Shown: positions 25,806 to 34,728 of the stretch, in pieces
Layout of the letters: every line of letters starts with the position of its first letter
How positions within the stretch are numbered: position 1 is the stretch's first letter
DNA from: Flavobacteriales bacterium
GTDB taxonomy: Bacteria > Bacteroidota > Bacteroidia > Flavobacteriales > Weeksellaceae
Direction of reading: 5' to 3'
Assembly: GCA_020635515.1 (NCBI GenBank)
Contig: JACJZS010000002.1
Location: forward strand, 971,001-1,035,000
Length of the DNA: 64,000 bases
The notes under the pieces: generated by a model
Databases searched by the model: none
Seen by the model: only the letters and a program-made list of their open reading frames with translations
What the model was told of the DNA's origin: nothing
Program-made: the position numbers and the translations under genes

Positions 25806-25938
25806 CTAACGGTTTGGTATTTGTGAAGGGCGGGTTTAGAAGCTCTTCCGTTTGGCTAATATATAACTTTTACTAAAACGCAAAAAGCTGATTTTTAAAA
25901 CTTAAACCGCTATTTCTTATACCCCGTGTTGTGGGTAG
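25806..25938. repeat. Cassette-associated hairpin repeat, copy C
   Basis: Starts CTAACGGTTTGGTAT, with GCGGGTTTA at 25830-25838 facing TAAACCGC at 25903-25910, and ends ATACCCCGTGTTGTGGGTAG, whose complement resembles the left arm. So it folds into a long imperfect hairpin like copy B. The stop codon of the gene at 25910-26878 lies inside it. A near-inverted copy of its right end (ACCCACAAC) recurs at 26893-26901, just upstream of that gene's start. Confidence 0.6.
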
Positions 25939-26878
25939 TTTTTTCTTTTTTATTCAATTCATAATACAAGTCAGATATTTCATTATAATATAAATCACCT
26001 TTGTTATAAGAAGATATAATATTACCTAAAATCCAGTCGAAGTCAAAATCTACATTTTCTTTATTATTTTCCAAAAATGATTTTTTTTCATTTTCATAAG
26101 AATTATTTAATTTATCTATAGCCAATTCAACACTTTCATAATCTGTTATATTATCATGACTTTTAATCTGCATTATTCCTATTGTATGAGGTTCTTTCGT
26201 TATTTTGTTACTTAAGCGTTCGAGTTGCCTTATAACTTTAGGCCTATTAAAGTCTTCAAAAATCATAATTGAATAAATTAAATTTTTTAATTCTGGATAT
26301 TTGACTTTTTCAACTATTATATCTTCATAAAGATTTTTAAATTTAATAAACCGGTTGTTTAAATATTTATTTTTTCTTTGGATTGAACCTTCTTTTGAAA
26401 ATTGAATTTTATTTAGAATTTGATAAATGAAAATTATTATTATAATCCATAACTCATTGGAAATTGTATTGAAATCTGGAATAATATTTATTTTATGCTT
26501 GATTAAATATTCATACACTAAATAAGACCCTAATATAATTGAAAGTGAATTGAATAAAACTCTTTTCCAATTTATTAATAGAAATCTATTATTTATAAAA
26601 AGGTTAAAGAAAACTCTGAATAAGACGTAATAGACACTAACTAAATAAATATTTTCGGTTAAATAGTCCAAACCAAACTTATATAAAATGGTTGAAACTA
26701 TTATGAGGAATACTATTGGTGCAAAAACTCTTAATAAATAGTTATATGCAGGAGCCTCTTCCTCTTTATAAAATAAAGACATTTGCATATAACCTATTGA
26801 AAATGAATTTTTACCAATCCAATTTATTATAAAAAATAAAATTATTCCTAATGTAATTTGAAATAAAGTTAATATCAT
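25910..26878 (-). CDS. Orphan polytopic membrane protein (cassette gene 3)
   Basis: The 322-residue protein has about five hydrophobic segments in its first 155 residues (for example LFQITLGIILFFIINWIG, VFAPIVFLIIVSTILY, ELWIIIIIFIYQIL) and a charged C-terminal domain. No family is recognised. Its last residues, EKTTHNTGYKK, are encoded inside repeat C, parallel to the repeat-encoded EKTATNNV tail of the gene after it. It is the first gene of the island in the transcription direction, behind a truncated repeat end at 26891-26910. Confidence 0.65.
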   Translation of the reverse strand: MILTLFQITLGIILFFIINWIGKNSFSIGYMQMSLFYKEEEAPAYNYLLRVFAPIVFLIIVSTILYKFGLDYLTENIYLVSVYYVLFRVFFNLFINNRFLLINWKRVLFNSLSIILGSYLVYEYLIKHKINIIPDFNTISNELWIIIIIFIYQILNKIQFSKEGSIQRKNKYLNNRFIKFKNLYEDIIVEKVKYPELKNLIYSIMIFEDFNRPKVIRQLERLSNKITKEPHTIGIMQIKSHDNITDYESVELAIDKLNNSYENEKKSFLENNKENVDFDFDWILGNIISSYNKGDLYYNEISDLYYELNKKEKTTHNTGYKK

Positions 26879-26947
26879 ATATTTAATTCAATTACCCACA
26901 ACATACCGCTGGATTCGTTCTATTCCCTCGGAAAAAACTACCCAAAA

Positions 26948-26972
26948 GTAATGATTTTTTTGAAGGTATGGA
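26948..26972 (+). repeat. 25-bp direct repeat, right copy bounding the accessory island
   Basis: Matches 23893-23917 at 23 of 25 positions. The 169-base gap in which it lies (26879-27047) otherwise holds only the truncated repeat end ACCCACAAC and plain AT-rich sequence before the menD stop. Confidence 0.65.
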
Positions 26973-27047
26973 ATAAATCCTCTACATAAAAAAAGGTATA
27001 GACAACTTCAGAATTTTCAAATTACATATCAGACAATTTTAGTGCAA

Positions 27048-28703
27048 TTAATACCTAAAACTTCTCATGTATTTTCTAAGTATTTCTGAGTTCTCTTGTA
27101 ATTTAGTATCTACCTCTAAAATTTTTGGATTCTGAGAGTCTTTAAAAAAGGTATCTAATTCTTGGCAAAGTTCTTGCGAGTTAGACGCAGTATAATATTC
27201 AAAGTTAAAATGCTGTGCTAGATGCTTTGCTGTGTAGGTATGTTTTGCTTCAAAGCATGATTCCAAAGCATTGGAAGTGTCGGGACCTGGAATAATTTTA
27301 AATATATTTCCTCCTCCGTTGTTGATTAATATAATTCGGAAATTAGAAGGGATTTCTTTGTTCCATAATGCATTGCTATCGTAAAAGAAACTCAAATCTC
27401 CTGTAATTAAGGTTGTTTGTTTGTTCGACTTTATTGCATAACCAACTGCTGTTGAGGAAGAACCATCAATTCCACTTGCACCACGGTTAGAGAAAACTTC
27501 TTTATTTTCATTGAAATCAAATAGTTGAGCATAGCGAATAGGAGAACTATTAGCAAAGTGAAGAACAAAATGATGTGGAATTTTGCTTTCTAATATTGAA
27601 AATACTTTTAAGTCTGAAAACGGTACGTTTTCTATAAACTCATGGTGCATTTTCTTTCTTTTTTGTTCTAAATCTAACCACAGGTTTTTGTAATTAGAAT
27701 CTATGTTTTTTAGATGCTCATTAAATTTAGAGAAAAATGCTGTTGGTTGCTGTTGGATTTTTTCAGTTAAACAAAAATAAGTGTTAGGGTGCCAAAATTC
27801 ATCTACATGCCAATGATTTTTCGGTTTTGCTTCGCGTAAAAAAGTTTTAATTTTTTTTGAAACAATGTTCTGACCAACAGTTATAAGTAAATCGGGAGAG
27901 AATTCCTTGATTTTATCTTCATCAAAATTAAAAATAATAGAATCTATATGTTGAATAAAATTAATATGATTCAAATTCGAGGTTGATTCAGTAAGTATAA
28001 TTACTTGGTTTAATTGGGATATTTTTTCTAATTCTTCTTGGAGAGGATTGTTTAATGGTTGCATACCTACCAGAATCATTACTTTTTGGGAATTATTCCA
28101 AATAGTATGTAAAGCATCAAAATCAATTTCAGGATATATTCTTTGAGGAATTTTTTGCTTTTCTATGGATACTTGAATCTTTTCTACAACATTATATAAC
28201 GGTTCTGAAAAAGGAATATTTATATGTACAGGTCCTGATTTTAAAATACTGGTTTCTAATGCTTTTTGAATTGTATCTAAATTTTTCGCTGAATCTTCTT
28301 CTGATAATTCATAATTCCCATAGGAATGATTTTGGAAAACATTTTTTTGTCTTATAGTTTGTCCATCAAAAATATCAACATAATTCGCGGGGCGATCGGC
28401 AGTTAAAACAATAAGGGGAATATTTTGGTAGAACGCTTCAACAATAGCGGGATAATAATTTACGGAAGCAGAACCACTTGTACAACACAAAACAGTTGGT
28501 TTTCTTGTTTTTTGGCTCATTCCCAACGCCACAAATCCTGCTGAGCGTTCGTCTACCACTACGTGAGTGGTAAACTTTTTATGATTAAAAAAATGAATGG
28601 ACAAAGGAGCATTTCTACTTCCTGGAGAAATAACAATATCTTCTATACCATACTGTAAAAATAATTCTGAGAGCGTTTGTACAACTTTTTTACTGGAAAA
28701 CAT
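27048..28703 (-). CDS. menD: 2-succinyl-5-enolpyruvyl-6-hydroxy-3-cyclohexene-1-carboxylate synthase
   Basis: The 551-residue thiamine diphosphate enzyme has the MenD start (VQTLSELFLQYGIEDIVISPGSRNAPLSI), VVDERSAGFVALG with the catalytic Glu, CTSGSASVNYYPAIVEAF, HINIPFSEPLY and the ThDP motif GDLSFFYDSNAL to NNGGGNIFKIIPG. MenD makes SEPHCHC from isochorismate and 2-oxoglutarate in menaquinone synthesis. Other men genes are not in the window. lpxB lies 30 bases upstream on the same strand. Confidence 0.94.
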   Translation of the reverse strand: MFSSKKVVQTLSELFLQYGIEDIVISPGSRNAPLSIHFFNHKKFTTHVVVDERSAGFVALGMSQKTRKPTVLCCTSGSASVNYYPAIVEAFYQNIPLIVLTADRPANYVDIFDGQTIRQKNVFQNHSYGNYELSEEDSAKNLDTIQKALETSILKSGPVHINIPFSEPLYNVVEKIQVSIEKQKIPQRIYPEIDFDALHTIWNNSQKVMILVGMQPLNNPLQEELEKISQLNQVIILTESTSNLNHINFIQHIDSIIFNFDEDKIKEFSPDLLITVGQNIVSKKIKTFLREAKPKNHWHVDEFWHPNTYFCLTEKIQQQPTAFFSKFNEHLKNIDSNYKNLWLDLEQKRKKMHHEFIENVPFSDLKVFSILESKIPHHFVLHFANSSPIRYAQLFDFNENKEVFSNRGASGIDGSSSTAVGYAIKSNKQTTLITGDLSFFYDSNALWNKEIPSNFRIILINNGGGNIFKIIPGPDTSNALESCFEAKHTYTAKHLAQHFNFEYYTASNSQELCQELDTFFKDSQNPKILEVDTKLQENSEILRKYMRSFRY

Positions 28704-28733
28704 TTGCTAAATTCTGTTTGACAAAGGTATAAA

Positions 28734-29840
28734 TTAATTGGCTTTAAAAATGAGCTCTGCGGTTCTTTTCGACGCTCCACTTCCACCAAGTGCAGATTTG
28801 AGTTCCTTGTAATCAGACTTAATTTTTTTAGAGTGCGATTCATCTAATATTTTATTTAATTCTAGTGTTAAATTTTTGGTAGTAAGTTCATTTTGAATTA
28901 ATTCTTTCACGACCTCACGATTTAGAATTAAATTTACAAGAGAAATGTATTTTATATGTTTTATAAGTCTTTTTCCTATTTGGTATGAAATTTCACTTCC
29001 TTTGTAGCAAACTACTTCTGGAACATCAAAAAGAGCCGTTTCTAAGGTTGCTGTTCCCGACGTAACTAATGCCGAAGTTGCTAGTTTTAACAGTTTGTAG
29101 GTTTGGTTTTGGACTAATTTTACTTGATTATTCGTGTATTTTTCATAGACTTCTTTGGGTATAGATGGAGCTCCTGCAATAACAAATTGATAATTAGGAA
29201 AATCATCTTTTATGCTCAACATTATTGTCAACATTTTTTCAATTTCCTGTATTCTGCTTCCAGGAAGTAATGCTATTATTGGATTTGAATTTAATGAATT
29301 ATCTTCCTTAAACTTATTTTTATCAAATTCAGGAAAGTTTTCAATGGCGTCTAATAATGGATGTCCTACAAAGTCAACTTTATAATTATGTTTTTCATAC
29401 CACTGTTTTTCAAAAGGTAGAATTACATACATTCTATCTATATCTCTTTTTATCTGATGTACGCGAGATGATTTCCATGCCCAAAGTTGAGGAGAAATAT
29501 AGTAATGTGTATTGATTTTATGTTCTTTTGCAAATTTTGCAATTCTTAGATTAAATCCAGGATAATCAATAAAAATAAGGCGATCGGGATTGAAGTTTAA
29601 AATATCCTTTTTACAGAATTTTATATTTTTAAGAATTGTTCCTAAATTTTTAATCACTTCTAAAAAACCCATAAAAGCAAGGTCTTTGAAGTGTTTCACG
29701 AGAGTTCCTCCTTGTTTCTGCATTAAATCTCCTCCCCAAAATCTAAATTCTGCATTAGAATCTAATTTTTTGAGTTCTTTCATTAGATTAGAACCATGTA
29801 AATCTCCTGAAGCTTCTCCTGCTATAATGTAGTATTTCAT
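28734..29840 (-). CDS. lpxB: Lipid-A-disaccharide synthase
   Basis: I start at ATG 29840 (MKYYIIAGEASGDLHG), the normal start of LpxB; the frame extends 12 codons upstream through the terminator-flanking sequence. The 368-residue family 19 glycosyltransferase has GEASGDLHGSNLM, GFLEVIKNL, YYISPQLWAWKSSRV, LPFEKQWYEKH, LLPGSRIQEIEKMLTIML and SGTATLETAL. It joins UDP-diacylglucosamine and lipid X to form lipid A disaccharide at the inner membrane. Cotranscription with menD is likely. Confidence 0.95.
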   Translation of the reverse strand: MKYYIIAGEASGDLHGSNLMKELKKLDSNAEFRFWGGDLMQKQGGTLVKHFKDLAFMGFLEVIKNLGTILKNIKFCKKDILNFNPDRLIFIDYPGFNLRIAKFAKEHKINTHYYISPQLWAWKSSRVHQIKRDIDRMYVILPFEKQWYEKHNYKVDFVGHPLLDAIENFPEFDKNKFKEDNSLNSNPIIALLPGSRIQEIEKMLTIMLSIKDDFPNYQFVIAGAPSIPKEVYEKYTNNQVKLVQNQTYKLLKLATSALVTSGTATLETALFDVPEVVCYKGSEISYQIGKRLIKHIKYISLVNLILNREVVKELIQNELTTKNLTLELNKILDESHSKKIKSDYKELKSALGGSGASKRTAELIFKAN

Positions 29841-29856
29841 CTGGTAATTAATAAGG

Positions 29857-29903
29857 TATAAAAATAAAAAAATCATCTTAAATAAAAATATCTAAGATGA
29901 TTT
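29857..29903 (-). terminator. Intrinsic terminator of gapN
   Basis: A perfect 11-bp stem (AAATCATCTTA at 29870-29880 with TAAGATGATTT at 29893-29903) has a 12-base loop. Read on the - strand it is followed by a T-rich run (TTTTTTATTTTTATA). It ends gapN transcription and insulates lpxB, whose start is 17 bases further on. Confidence 0.8.
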
Positions 29904-29922
29904 AAGTATTAATTTTTATGAA

Positions 29923-31548
29923 TTAGAAAATAAAGTGAGTAGAAAGGAAATTGGATTGACCTTCGGTAACGATGGTGTTTATAATTTCTTTATTGGCTTT
30001 ATTATCTTTTGTTGCAACAACGGTTCTAATTGAAAAAGAACGCAAAGCATCATAAACAGAAAGGGTTCCCTCCGCAGAGTCTTTTCTTCCTGTAAATGGG
30101 AAAGTATCAGGACCTCTTTGACATTGTGTATTGATATTCACACGAGAAACTTGATTTACCAATCCATCTACCAAGTGAGATATTTCTTTGGTATCGGTTC
30201 CAAATATACTTACCTGCTGACCGTGGTCAGAAGTAATCATATAATTAATAGGTTCGTCTAAATCTGAGAAAGATACCACAGGAACGATGGGACCAAATTG
30301 CTCTTCTCGGTATAGTTTCATTCCTTCTTTTACGGGATATACCACTGCTGGGTGGAATAACGACCCAATATGTTCTCCTCCTTTTTTATTCATTACCTCA
30401 GCTCCTTGACTCATGGCATCTTCTATGCATTCATTTAAGTAATCTATTTTGTTATCTTCAGGAAGCGGAGTAATATCTGCATCTTTATCCCAAGGCATTC
30501 CTAGTTTTAAAGCATCGATTTTACGAGAAAGCTTTTTAATAAATTCATCTTTTATTTTTTCGTGTACAAAAAGAATTTTTAGAGCTGTACATCTTTGTCC
30601 GTTAAACGAAAGACTTCCTAGAACGCATTCATTAATTGCATTATCTATATCTGCATTATCTAAAACAATGGCTGGGTTTTTTGCATCTAAACCAAGAATT
30701 GCTCTTAATCGATTTACTTTTGGGTGAGCCTTTTTTAAATCGCTGGCTACTTTACTAGAACCAATCAAAGTTAAGATATCTATTTTTCCTGTATTCATTA
30801 ATGGAGCAACTACTTCACTTCCTTTTCCGTATACGTAGTTAACAACTCCTTTTGGAAAACATTTCTGAATGGCTTTGGATAATGAATAATGAAGTAAAGA
30901 ACCGTGTTTTGGTGGTTTAAACATTACTACATTCCCCATAATAAGAGCAGGTATAAATAAAGTATAAGTTTCATTTAATGGATAATTATAAGGACCTATA
31001 CAAAAAGCAATTCCTAGTGGAGAACGACGTACCTGACCAATTACACCTTCTTCTATAAAAAAACTTGCAGATTTTCGCTCTAGTTTTTTTAAGGATTCAA
31101 TGGTGTCGTAGATGTATTTTACAGTTCTATCGAATTCTTTTTCGGAATCTTTTTGAGATTTTCCAATTTCCCACATTAAAAGCTGTACCACTTCTTCTCT
31201 CAGCTTAATCATCTCTCCCGCAAACTTTTCTACATGCTGAATTCTCTTTTCCACAGAAAATGTAGGCCATTCCCCAAATCCATTTTGGTATGCTTTCTCG
31301 GCACTTTCTAGACATTCCATTGCTTCATCGATTCCTGTTTTGGGGATTTTCCCTAAATAGAAGCGTTCTACTTCTAAAGAATCCTCCGAGTGGGTACCAA
31401 TTGCTGAAAAAACCTCGTTAAAAGGACCTTCCCAAGATTTAAACTTACCATCTACTAAATACTCTTCTTGCTCTACTAATGGAGCATTCTTAACGCCTTT
31501 TTCGGGAAATAAACTCTTTAAATCTGCTTGTATTCTATTGAAGCTCAT
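29923..31548 (-). CDS. gapN: NADP-dependent glyceraldehyde-3-phosphate dehydrogenase (aldehyde dehydrogenase family)
   Basis: The 541-residue aldehyde dehydrogenase has the catalytic Cys320 in FNGQRCTALKI, IGPYNYPLNETYT for cofactor binding and EEQFGPIVPVVSF near the C-terminus. Overall it resembles the Bacteroidota GapN-type group, which oxidises glyceraldehyde 3-phosphate directly to 3-phosphoglycerate with NADP. The usual ELGGK motif with the general-base Glu is replaced by LGLDAKN (residues 285-291), a form I recall as typical of this branch with Glu where this protein has Asp. Other aldehyde substrates are possible. It is a single-gene unit between a promoter motif and a clear terminator. 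Confidence 0.8.
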   Translation of the reverse strand: MSFNRIQADLKSLFPEKGVKNAPLVEQEEYLVDGKFKSWEGPFNEVFSAIGTHSEDSLEVERFYLGKIPKTGIDEAMECLESAEKAYQNGFGEWPTFSVEKRIQHVEKFAGEMIKLREEVVQLLMWEIGKSQKDSEKEFDRTVKYIYDTIESLKKLERKSASFFIEEGVIGQVRRSPLGIAFCIGPYNYPLNETYTLFIPALIMGNVVMFKPPKHGSLLHYSLSKAIQKCFPKGVVNYVYGKGSEVVAPLMNTGKIDILTLIGSSKVASDLKKAHPKVNRLRAILGLDAKNPAIVLDNADIDNAINECVLGSLSFNGQRCTALKILFVHEKIKDEFIKKLSRKIDALKLGMPWDKDADITPLPEDNKIDYLNECIEDAMSQGAEVMNKKGGEHIGSLFHPAVVYPVKEGMKLYREEQFGPIVPVVSFSDLDEPINYMITSDHGQQVSIFGTDTKEISHLVDGLVNQVSRVNINTQCQRGPDTFPFTGRKDSAEGTLSVYDALRSFSIRTVVATKDNKANKEIINTIVTEGQSNFLSTHFIF

Positions 31549-31569
31549 TGTTCTGTTTTTTTGTTCCTA

Positions 31570-31577
31570 CAAAATTA
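31570..31577 (-). promoter_or_regulatory. Candidate -7 promoter element of gapN
   Basis: TAATTTTG on the - strand matches TAnnTTTG, 21 bases before the gapN ATG. Confidence 0.5.
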
Positions 31578-31818
31578 GGATTTAATCTTCTATTATCATA
31601 AAAAACAATGGCATTTATTAGCAAATACCTATTCTCTTAAGGGGGAATTAGTAATGATTCTCTTTTTTCACACAATAACATTAATAATTTGAGGGGTTTT
31701 GTTGTGAAAATTATATTAAAAAATATTATATACTTAATTTTTTAGAGGTTAAAATGAAAATAATTCAATTTTTATGAATTATTCATTCAAAAATAAAGGG
31801 GTGTGTTGATTATACATA

Positions 31819-31826
31819 TAAATTTG
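31819..31826 (+). promoter_or_regulatory. Candidate -7 promoter element of the P-II/amtB unit
   Basis: TAAATTTG followed by C matches TAnnTTTGC and ends 29 bases before the ATG at 31856. Confidence 0.5.
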
Positions 31827-31855
31827 CTTCATAAATAATTCAAAAAATAGTAAAA

Positions 31856-32194
31856 ATGAAAAAAGTAGAAGCAATTATTAGAAAATCCAAGTACAGTAGT
31901 GTTAAGAAAGCACTACATGAAGTTGGGATTACCTTTTTTTCGTATTGGGACGTGAGTGGAATAGGTAATGAAAAAGTAGGACACGTATACAGAGGAATAA
32001 GTTATAGTACTTCTGATATTCAAAGAAGACATATACAATATGTGTGTAATGATGAATTTTTAGAACCTTCGATACAAGCAATTTTAGAATCCGCATATAC
32101 AGGAGATGTAGGAGATGGGAAAATATTTGTTTCTGAAATAATAGAAGCGTATAGAATTAGAACTAAAGAAAAAGGAGGTATATCACTAAAATAA
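31856..32194 (+). CDS. P-II family nitrogen regulatory protein
   Basis: The 112-residue protein matches P-II: start MKKVEAIIRKSKYSSVKKAL, a T-loop with the Tyr of VYRGISY (the residue modified in many P-II proteins), and the ATP-binding B-loop TGDVGDGKIFV. P-II proteins bind ATP, ADP and 2-oxoglutarate and block ammonium channels when nitrogen is plentiful. It lies 12 bases before the ammonium transporter gene, its classic partner, so this is a GlnK-type pair. The T-loop is a little shorter and differs from enterobacterial GlnB, so I give no symbol. Confidence 0.92.
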   Translation: MKKVEAIIRKSKYSSVKKALHEVGITFFSYWDVSGIGNEKVGHVYRGISYSTSDIQRRHIQYVCNDEFLEPSIQAILESAYTGDVGDGKIFVSEIIEAYRIRTKEKGGISLK

Positions 32195-32206
32195 AAAAAT
32201 AAAATT

Positions 32207-33409
32207 ATGGAATTATTAACTATAAATAACGTTTGGATGATGATATGTACCGCTTTGGTATTCATCATGCACTTAGGGTTTTCAACATTAGAAATAGGAC
32301 TAGCAAGATCAAAAAACACAATTAATATATTATTTAAAAATGTGTGTATTATAACAGGGGGATTATTATTGTATGCACTAGCTGGATTTAATTTGATGTA
32401 TCCAGGAGATTTTAACGGTTTCTTTGGCTTTGCAGGATTTGGACTGGAAGCACCAATAAAAGATGGAGCTTTAGACCTAGCTTATAATGAAGGTTACACT
32501 TACTGGACAGACTTTTTATTTCAAGGAATGTTTGCCGCTACAGCAGCGACTATTGTTTCTGGAGCAGTAGCAGAACGTGCTAAATTAGAAACATTCTTGG
32601 TATTCTCTGTGGTACTAGTAGGTTTGGTATATCCAATTGCTGGTTCTTGGCATTGGGGAGGAGGATTCTTAGCTGAAATGGGATTCTATGATTTTGCAGG
32701 TTCTACCTTAGTACACTCAGTAGGAGGTTGGGCAGCATTAGTATATATTGCATTTTTAGGACCTAGAATTGGAAAATACGGAGGAGATAAACCACTAGAA
32801 GGACATAGCATTCCTATGGCAGCAATTGGAGTATTTTTACTTTGGTTAGGTTGGTTTGGATTTAACGGAGGGTCTGTTCTTTCTGCTGAACCAGGAGCTA
32901 CCTCTTACACTCTTGTAACTACATGTTTAGCAGCAGCAACTGGAGCAGTAGTAGCAATCATAACTTCAAAAATAACAAGTGGTTCGTTAGACGTTACTAT
33001 GGCATTAAACGGAATCTTAGCAGGTTTAGTAGGTATTACAGCAAGTGCAGATTCAGTAAGCATCACTGCTTCAATCATTATAGGAGCTGTTTCTGGAGTA
33101 TTAGTTGTACTAGGAGTATTATTAATGGATAAATTAAAATTAGATGACCCTGTAGGAGCTGTTCCTGTTCACTTAATGAATGGTATCTGGGGAACATTAG
33201 CCGTAGGAATTTTCAGAGAAGGTTCTAGCGTAGGAACTCAGTTGATAGGAATACTTTCTTACGGAGCATTTGTAGTAGCAATCTCTGTGGTACTAGTATT
33301 AATACTTAAAGCAACTATGGGATTAAGAGTAAGTCCAAAAGAAGAAGTGGAAGGATTAGATATTCACGAACACAAGATGAGTGCATATCCTGATTTACTA
33401 GACGACTAA
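32207..33409 (+). CDS. amtB: Ammonium transporter
   Basis: The 400-residue polytopic protein (about 11 membrane segments) has the Amt signatures GSWHWGGGFL, YDFAGSTLVHSVGGWAALV with the first pore His, and AVPVHLMNGIWGTLAVG with the second. It conducts ammonium across the inner membrane. The N-terminus lacks a cleaved signal peptide. It follows the P-II gene by 12 bases, and a strong terminator begins 26 bases after its stop. Confidence 0.95.
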   Translation: MELLTINNVWMMICTALVFIMHLGFSTLEIGLARSKNTINILFKNVCIITGGLLLYALAGFNLMYPGDFNGFFGFAGFGLEAPIKDGALDLAYNEGYTYWTDFLFQGMFAATAATIVSGAVAERAKLETFLVFSVVLVGLVYPIAGSWHWGGGFLAEMGFYDFAGSTLVHSVGGWAALVYIAFLGPRIGKYGGDKPLEGHSIPMAAIGVFLLWLGWFGFNGGSVLSAEPGATSYTLVTTCLAAATGAVVAIITSKITSGSLDVTMALNGILAGLVGITASADSVSITASIIIGAVSGVLVVLGVLLMDKLKLDDPVGAVPVHLMNGIWGTLAVGIFREGSSVGTQLIGILSYGAFVVAISVVLVLILKATMGLRVSPKEEVEGLDIHEHKMSAYPDLLDD

Positions 33410-33434
33410 TCCGCTTCATTTTTATATATTTTTT

Positions 33435-33474
33435 AAGGTCTTTTGTGCCTTTATGAATCAAAAGACCTTTTTCT
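33435..33474 (+). terminator. Intrinsic terminator after amtB
   Basis: AAGGTCTTTTG at 33435-33445 pairs perfectly with CAAAAGACCTT at 33459-33469 (11 bp, 13-base loop), followed by a short T-run. It separates amtB from the porin gene. Confidence 0.75.
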
Positions 33475-33521
33475 AAAAACAAACAAATTCAATTTAATTA
33501 CGAAAATAAAAACAAAATAAT

Positions 33522-34682
33522 ATGAAATCAACATTTTTAAAAACAGGAAAAAGGATATTTTTAGGCGTAGGAATTATGTCAACTTCATTACTTTCTGCAC
33601 AAGAAGTAGAGGTAGTAGAAGTAGAAGAAACAGGTTTTGAAAAATTTATTAAAAATACAGAAATCAGTGGTTCTGCTGACGTTTACTACAAAAGAGATTT
33701 TGCCAACCAAAATAATAACAAAACTTCTTTCACAGACTCTAATGATTCTTTTGAATTAGGAATGGTGTCTTTAACACTTACCAACTCTTTTGGAAAAGCT
33801 GCCATTACTGCAGATTTAGGATTTGGAAAAAGAGCAGCAGACTTTTCATTTAATAGTTATATAAACCTTAAAGACGTAAATGGAGAAGATGTGTTAGACA
33901 CTGATGGGAATACCTTTAATACAGGAAGTACAAGTCCAGACTTTATGATTAAACAGTTGTATTTAGATTATGCTCTTACCGATGCACTTACCATTACTGC
34001 TGGTTCTTGGGCAACGCATGTAGGATACGAATTAATGAATGCGGTAGATAATGACATTTACTCTATGTCTTATGCTTTCACTAATGGACCTTTTGGGCAT
34101 ACAGGTTTAAAAGCAAACTATGAAATCGAAGGAGGATTTAACATTATGGCAGGAATTGCAAACCCAACTGATTATAAGTCTGCAACGCAATTTGATAACA
34201 AATACTTTATTTGGCAATTAGGATATAGTGGAGATAAATTTTCTGCTTACTTAAATGGACAACAAGGAAGTAATAATCCAGCAACTGATAATGTTTCTCA
34301 GTTTGGTTTAACTGCAGCATACCAAGTAACAGATGAGTTTAAAGTAGGATTCGACGGAACTCACGTAAATAAATCTTCTGACCTTACAGGAGTTGCCGAT
34401 ACAAGTTGGATGTCTTTGGTAGGATATTTAGGATATGCATTTAATGACAAAGTTGCTTTAAACTATAGATGTGAATATTTAGATGACCAAGACGGAATCA
34501 TTACTGTTGCGGATAATAATGTACTAGCAAATACTTTATCTTTAACTTACACAGAAGGTAATCTTCAAATTAAACCAGAAATTAGATTTGAATCTTCTGA
34601 TAAAGATATATATAAAAATTCTGATGGAAAAGCAACAGGAAGTTCTGCAAACTTCTTAGTAGGTGCTGCATATAGTTTCTAA
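33522..34682 (+). CDS. Outer-membrane beta-barrel porin
   Basis: The 386-residue protein has a signal peptide (FLGVGIMSTSLLSAQ) and then alternating beta-strand sequence ending in aromatic SSANFLVGAAYSF, the C-terminal Phe typical of barrels inserted by BamA. The strand pattern and size resemble Bacteroidota putative porins of the Alginate/OprP-like 'outer membrane beta-barrel' type. Its place behind P-II and amtB suggests a role in nitrogen compound uptake, but a terminator lies between, so that is inference. I see no TAnnTTTG motif in the 47 bases before its start; it may depend on read-through or an unrecognised promoter. Confidence 0.75.
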   Translation: MKSTFLKTGKRIFLGVGIMSTSLLSAQEVEVVEVEETGFEKFIKNTEISGSADVYYKRDFANQNNNKTSFTDSNDSFELGMVSLTLTNSFGKAAITADLGFGKRAADFSFNSYINLKDVNGEDVLDTDGNTFNTGSTSPDFMIKQLYLDYALTDALTITAGSWATHVGYELMNAVDNDIYSMSYAFTNGPFGHTGLKANYEIEGGFNIMAGIANPTDYKSATQFDNKYFIWQLGYSGDKFSAYLNGQQGSNNPATDNVSQFGLTAAYQVTDEFKVGFDGTHVNKSSDLTGVADTSWMSLVGYLGYAFNDKVALNYRCEYLDDQDGIITVADNNVLANTLSLTYTEGNLQIKPEIRFESSDKDIYKNSDGKATGSSANFLVGAAYSF

Positions 34683-34728
34683 ATATTAGAGTTAAAAAGA
34701 TTATAACACAATATTTTTCATTCAAAAG

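Larger units (their letters stand above)
23893..26972. mobile_element. Candidate cassette-like accessory island with three orphan genes
   Basis: The segment between the two copies of a 25-bp direct repeat holds three unrelated genes, all on the - strand, each followed on its 3' side by a related hairpin-forming repeat (near 23951-24003, 24913-25051, 25806-25938). The genes on either side (prfB and SprT-like; menD and lpxB) are core genes. No transposase, recombinase or integron integrase is present. The one-gene, one-3'-repeat layout resembles gene cassettes. Boundaries are inferred from the direct repeat only. Confidence 0.4.
31549..31855. other. Divergent intergenic region between gapN and the P-II gene
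   Basis: This 307-base AT-rich gap holds the gapN -7 motif near its left end and the P-II -7 motif near its right end. Between them I see no ORF, hairpin or operator that I can name; there are runs such as attatattaaaaaatattata and a short GTTGTG element. No sigma-54 GG-N10-GC box was found. Confidence 0.5.

Noticed and set aside
23893..26972. Integron attC sites
   Set aside because: The repeats fold and lie 3' of genes as attC sites do, but the core GTTRRRY/RYYYAAC sequences are not matched and no integrase is in the window. Kept as an unnamed repeat family.
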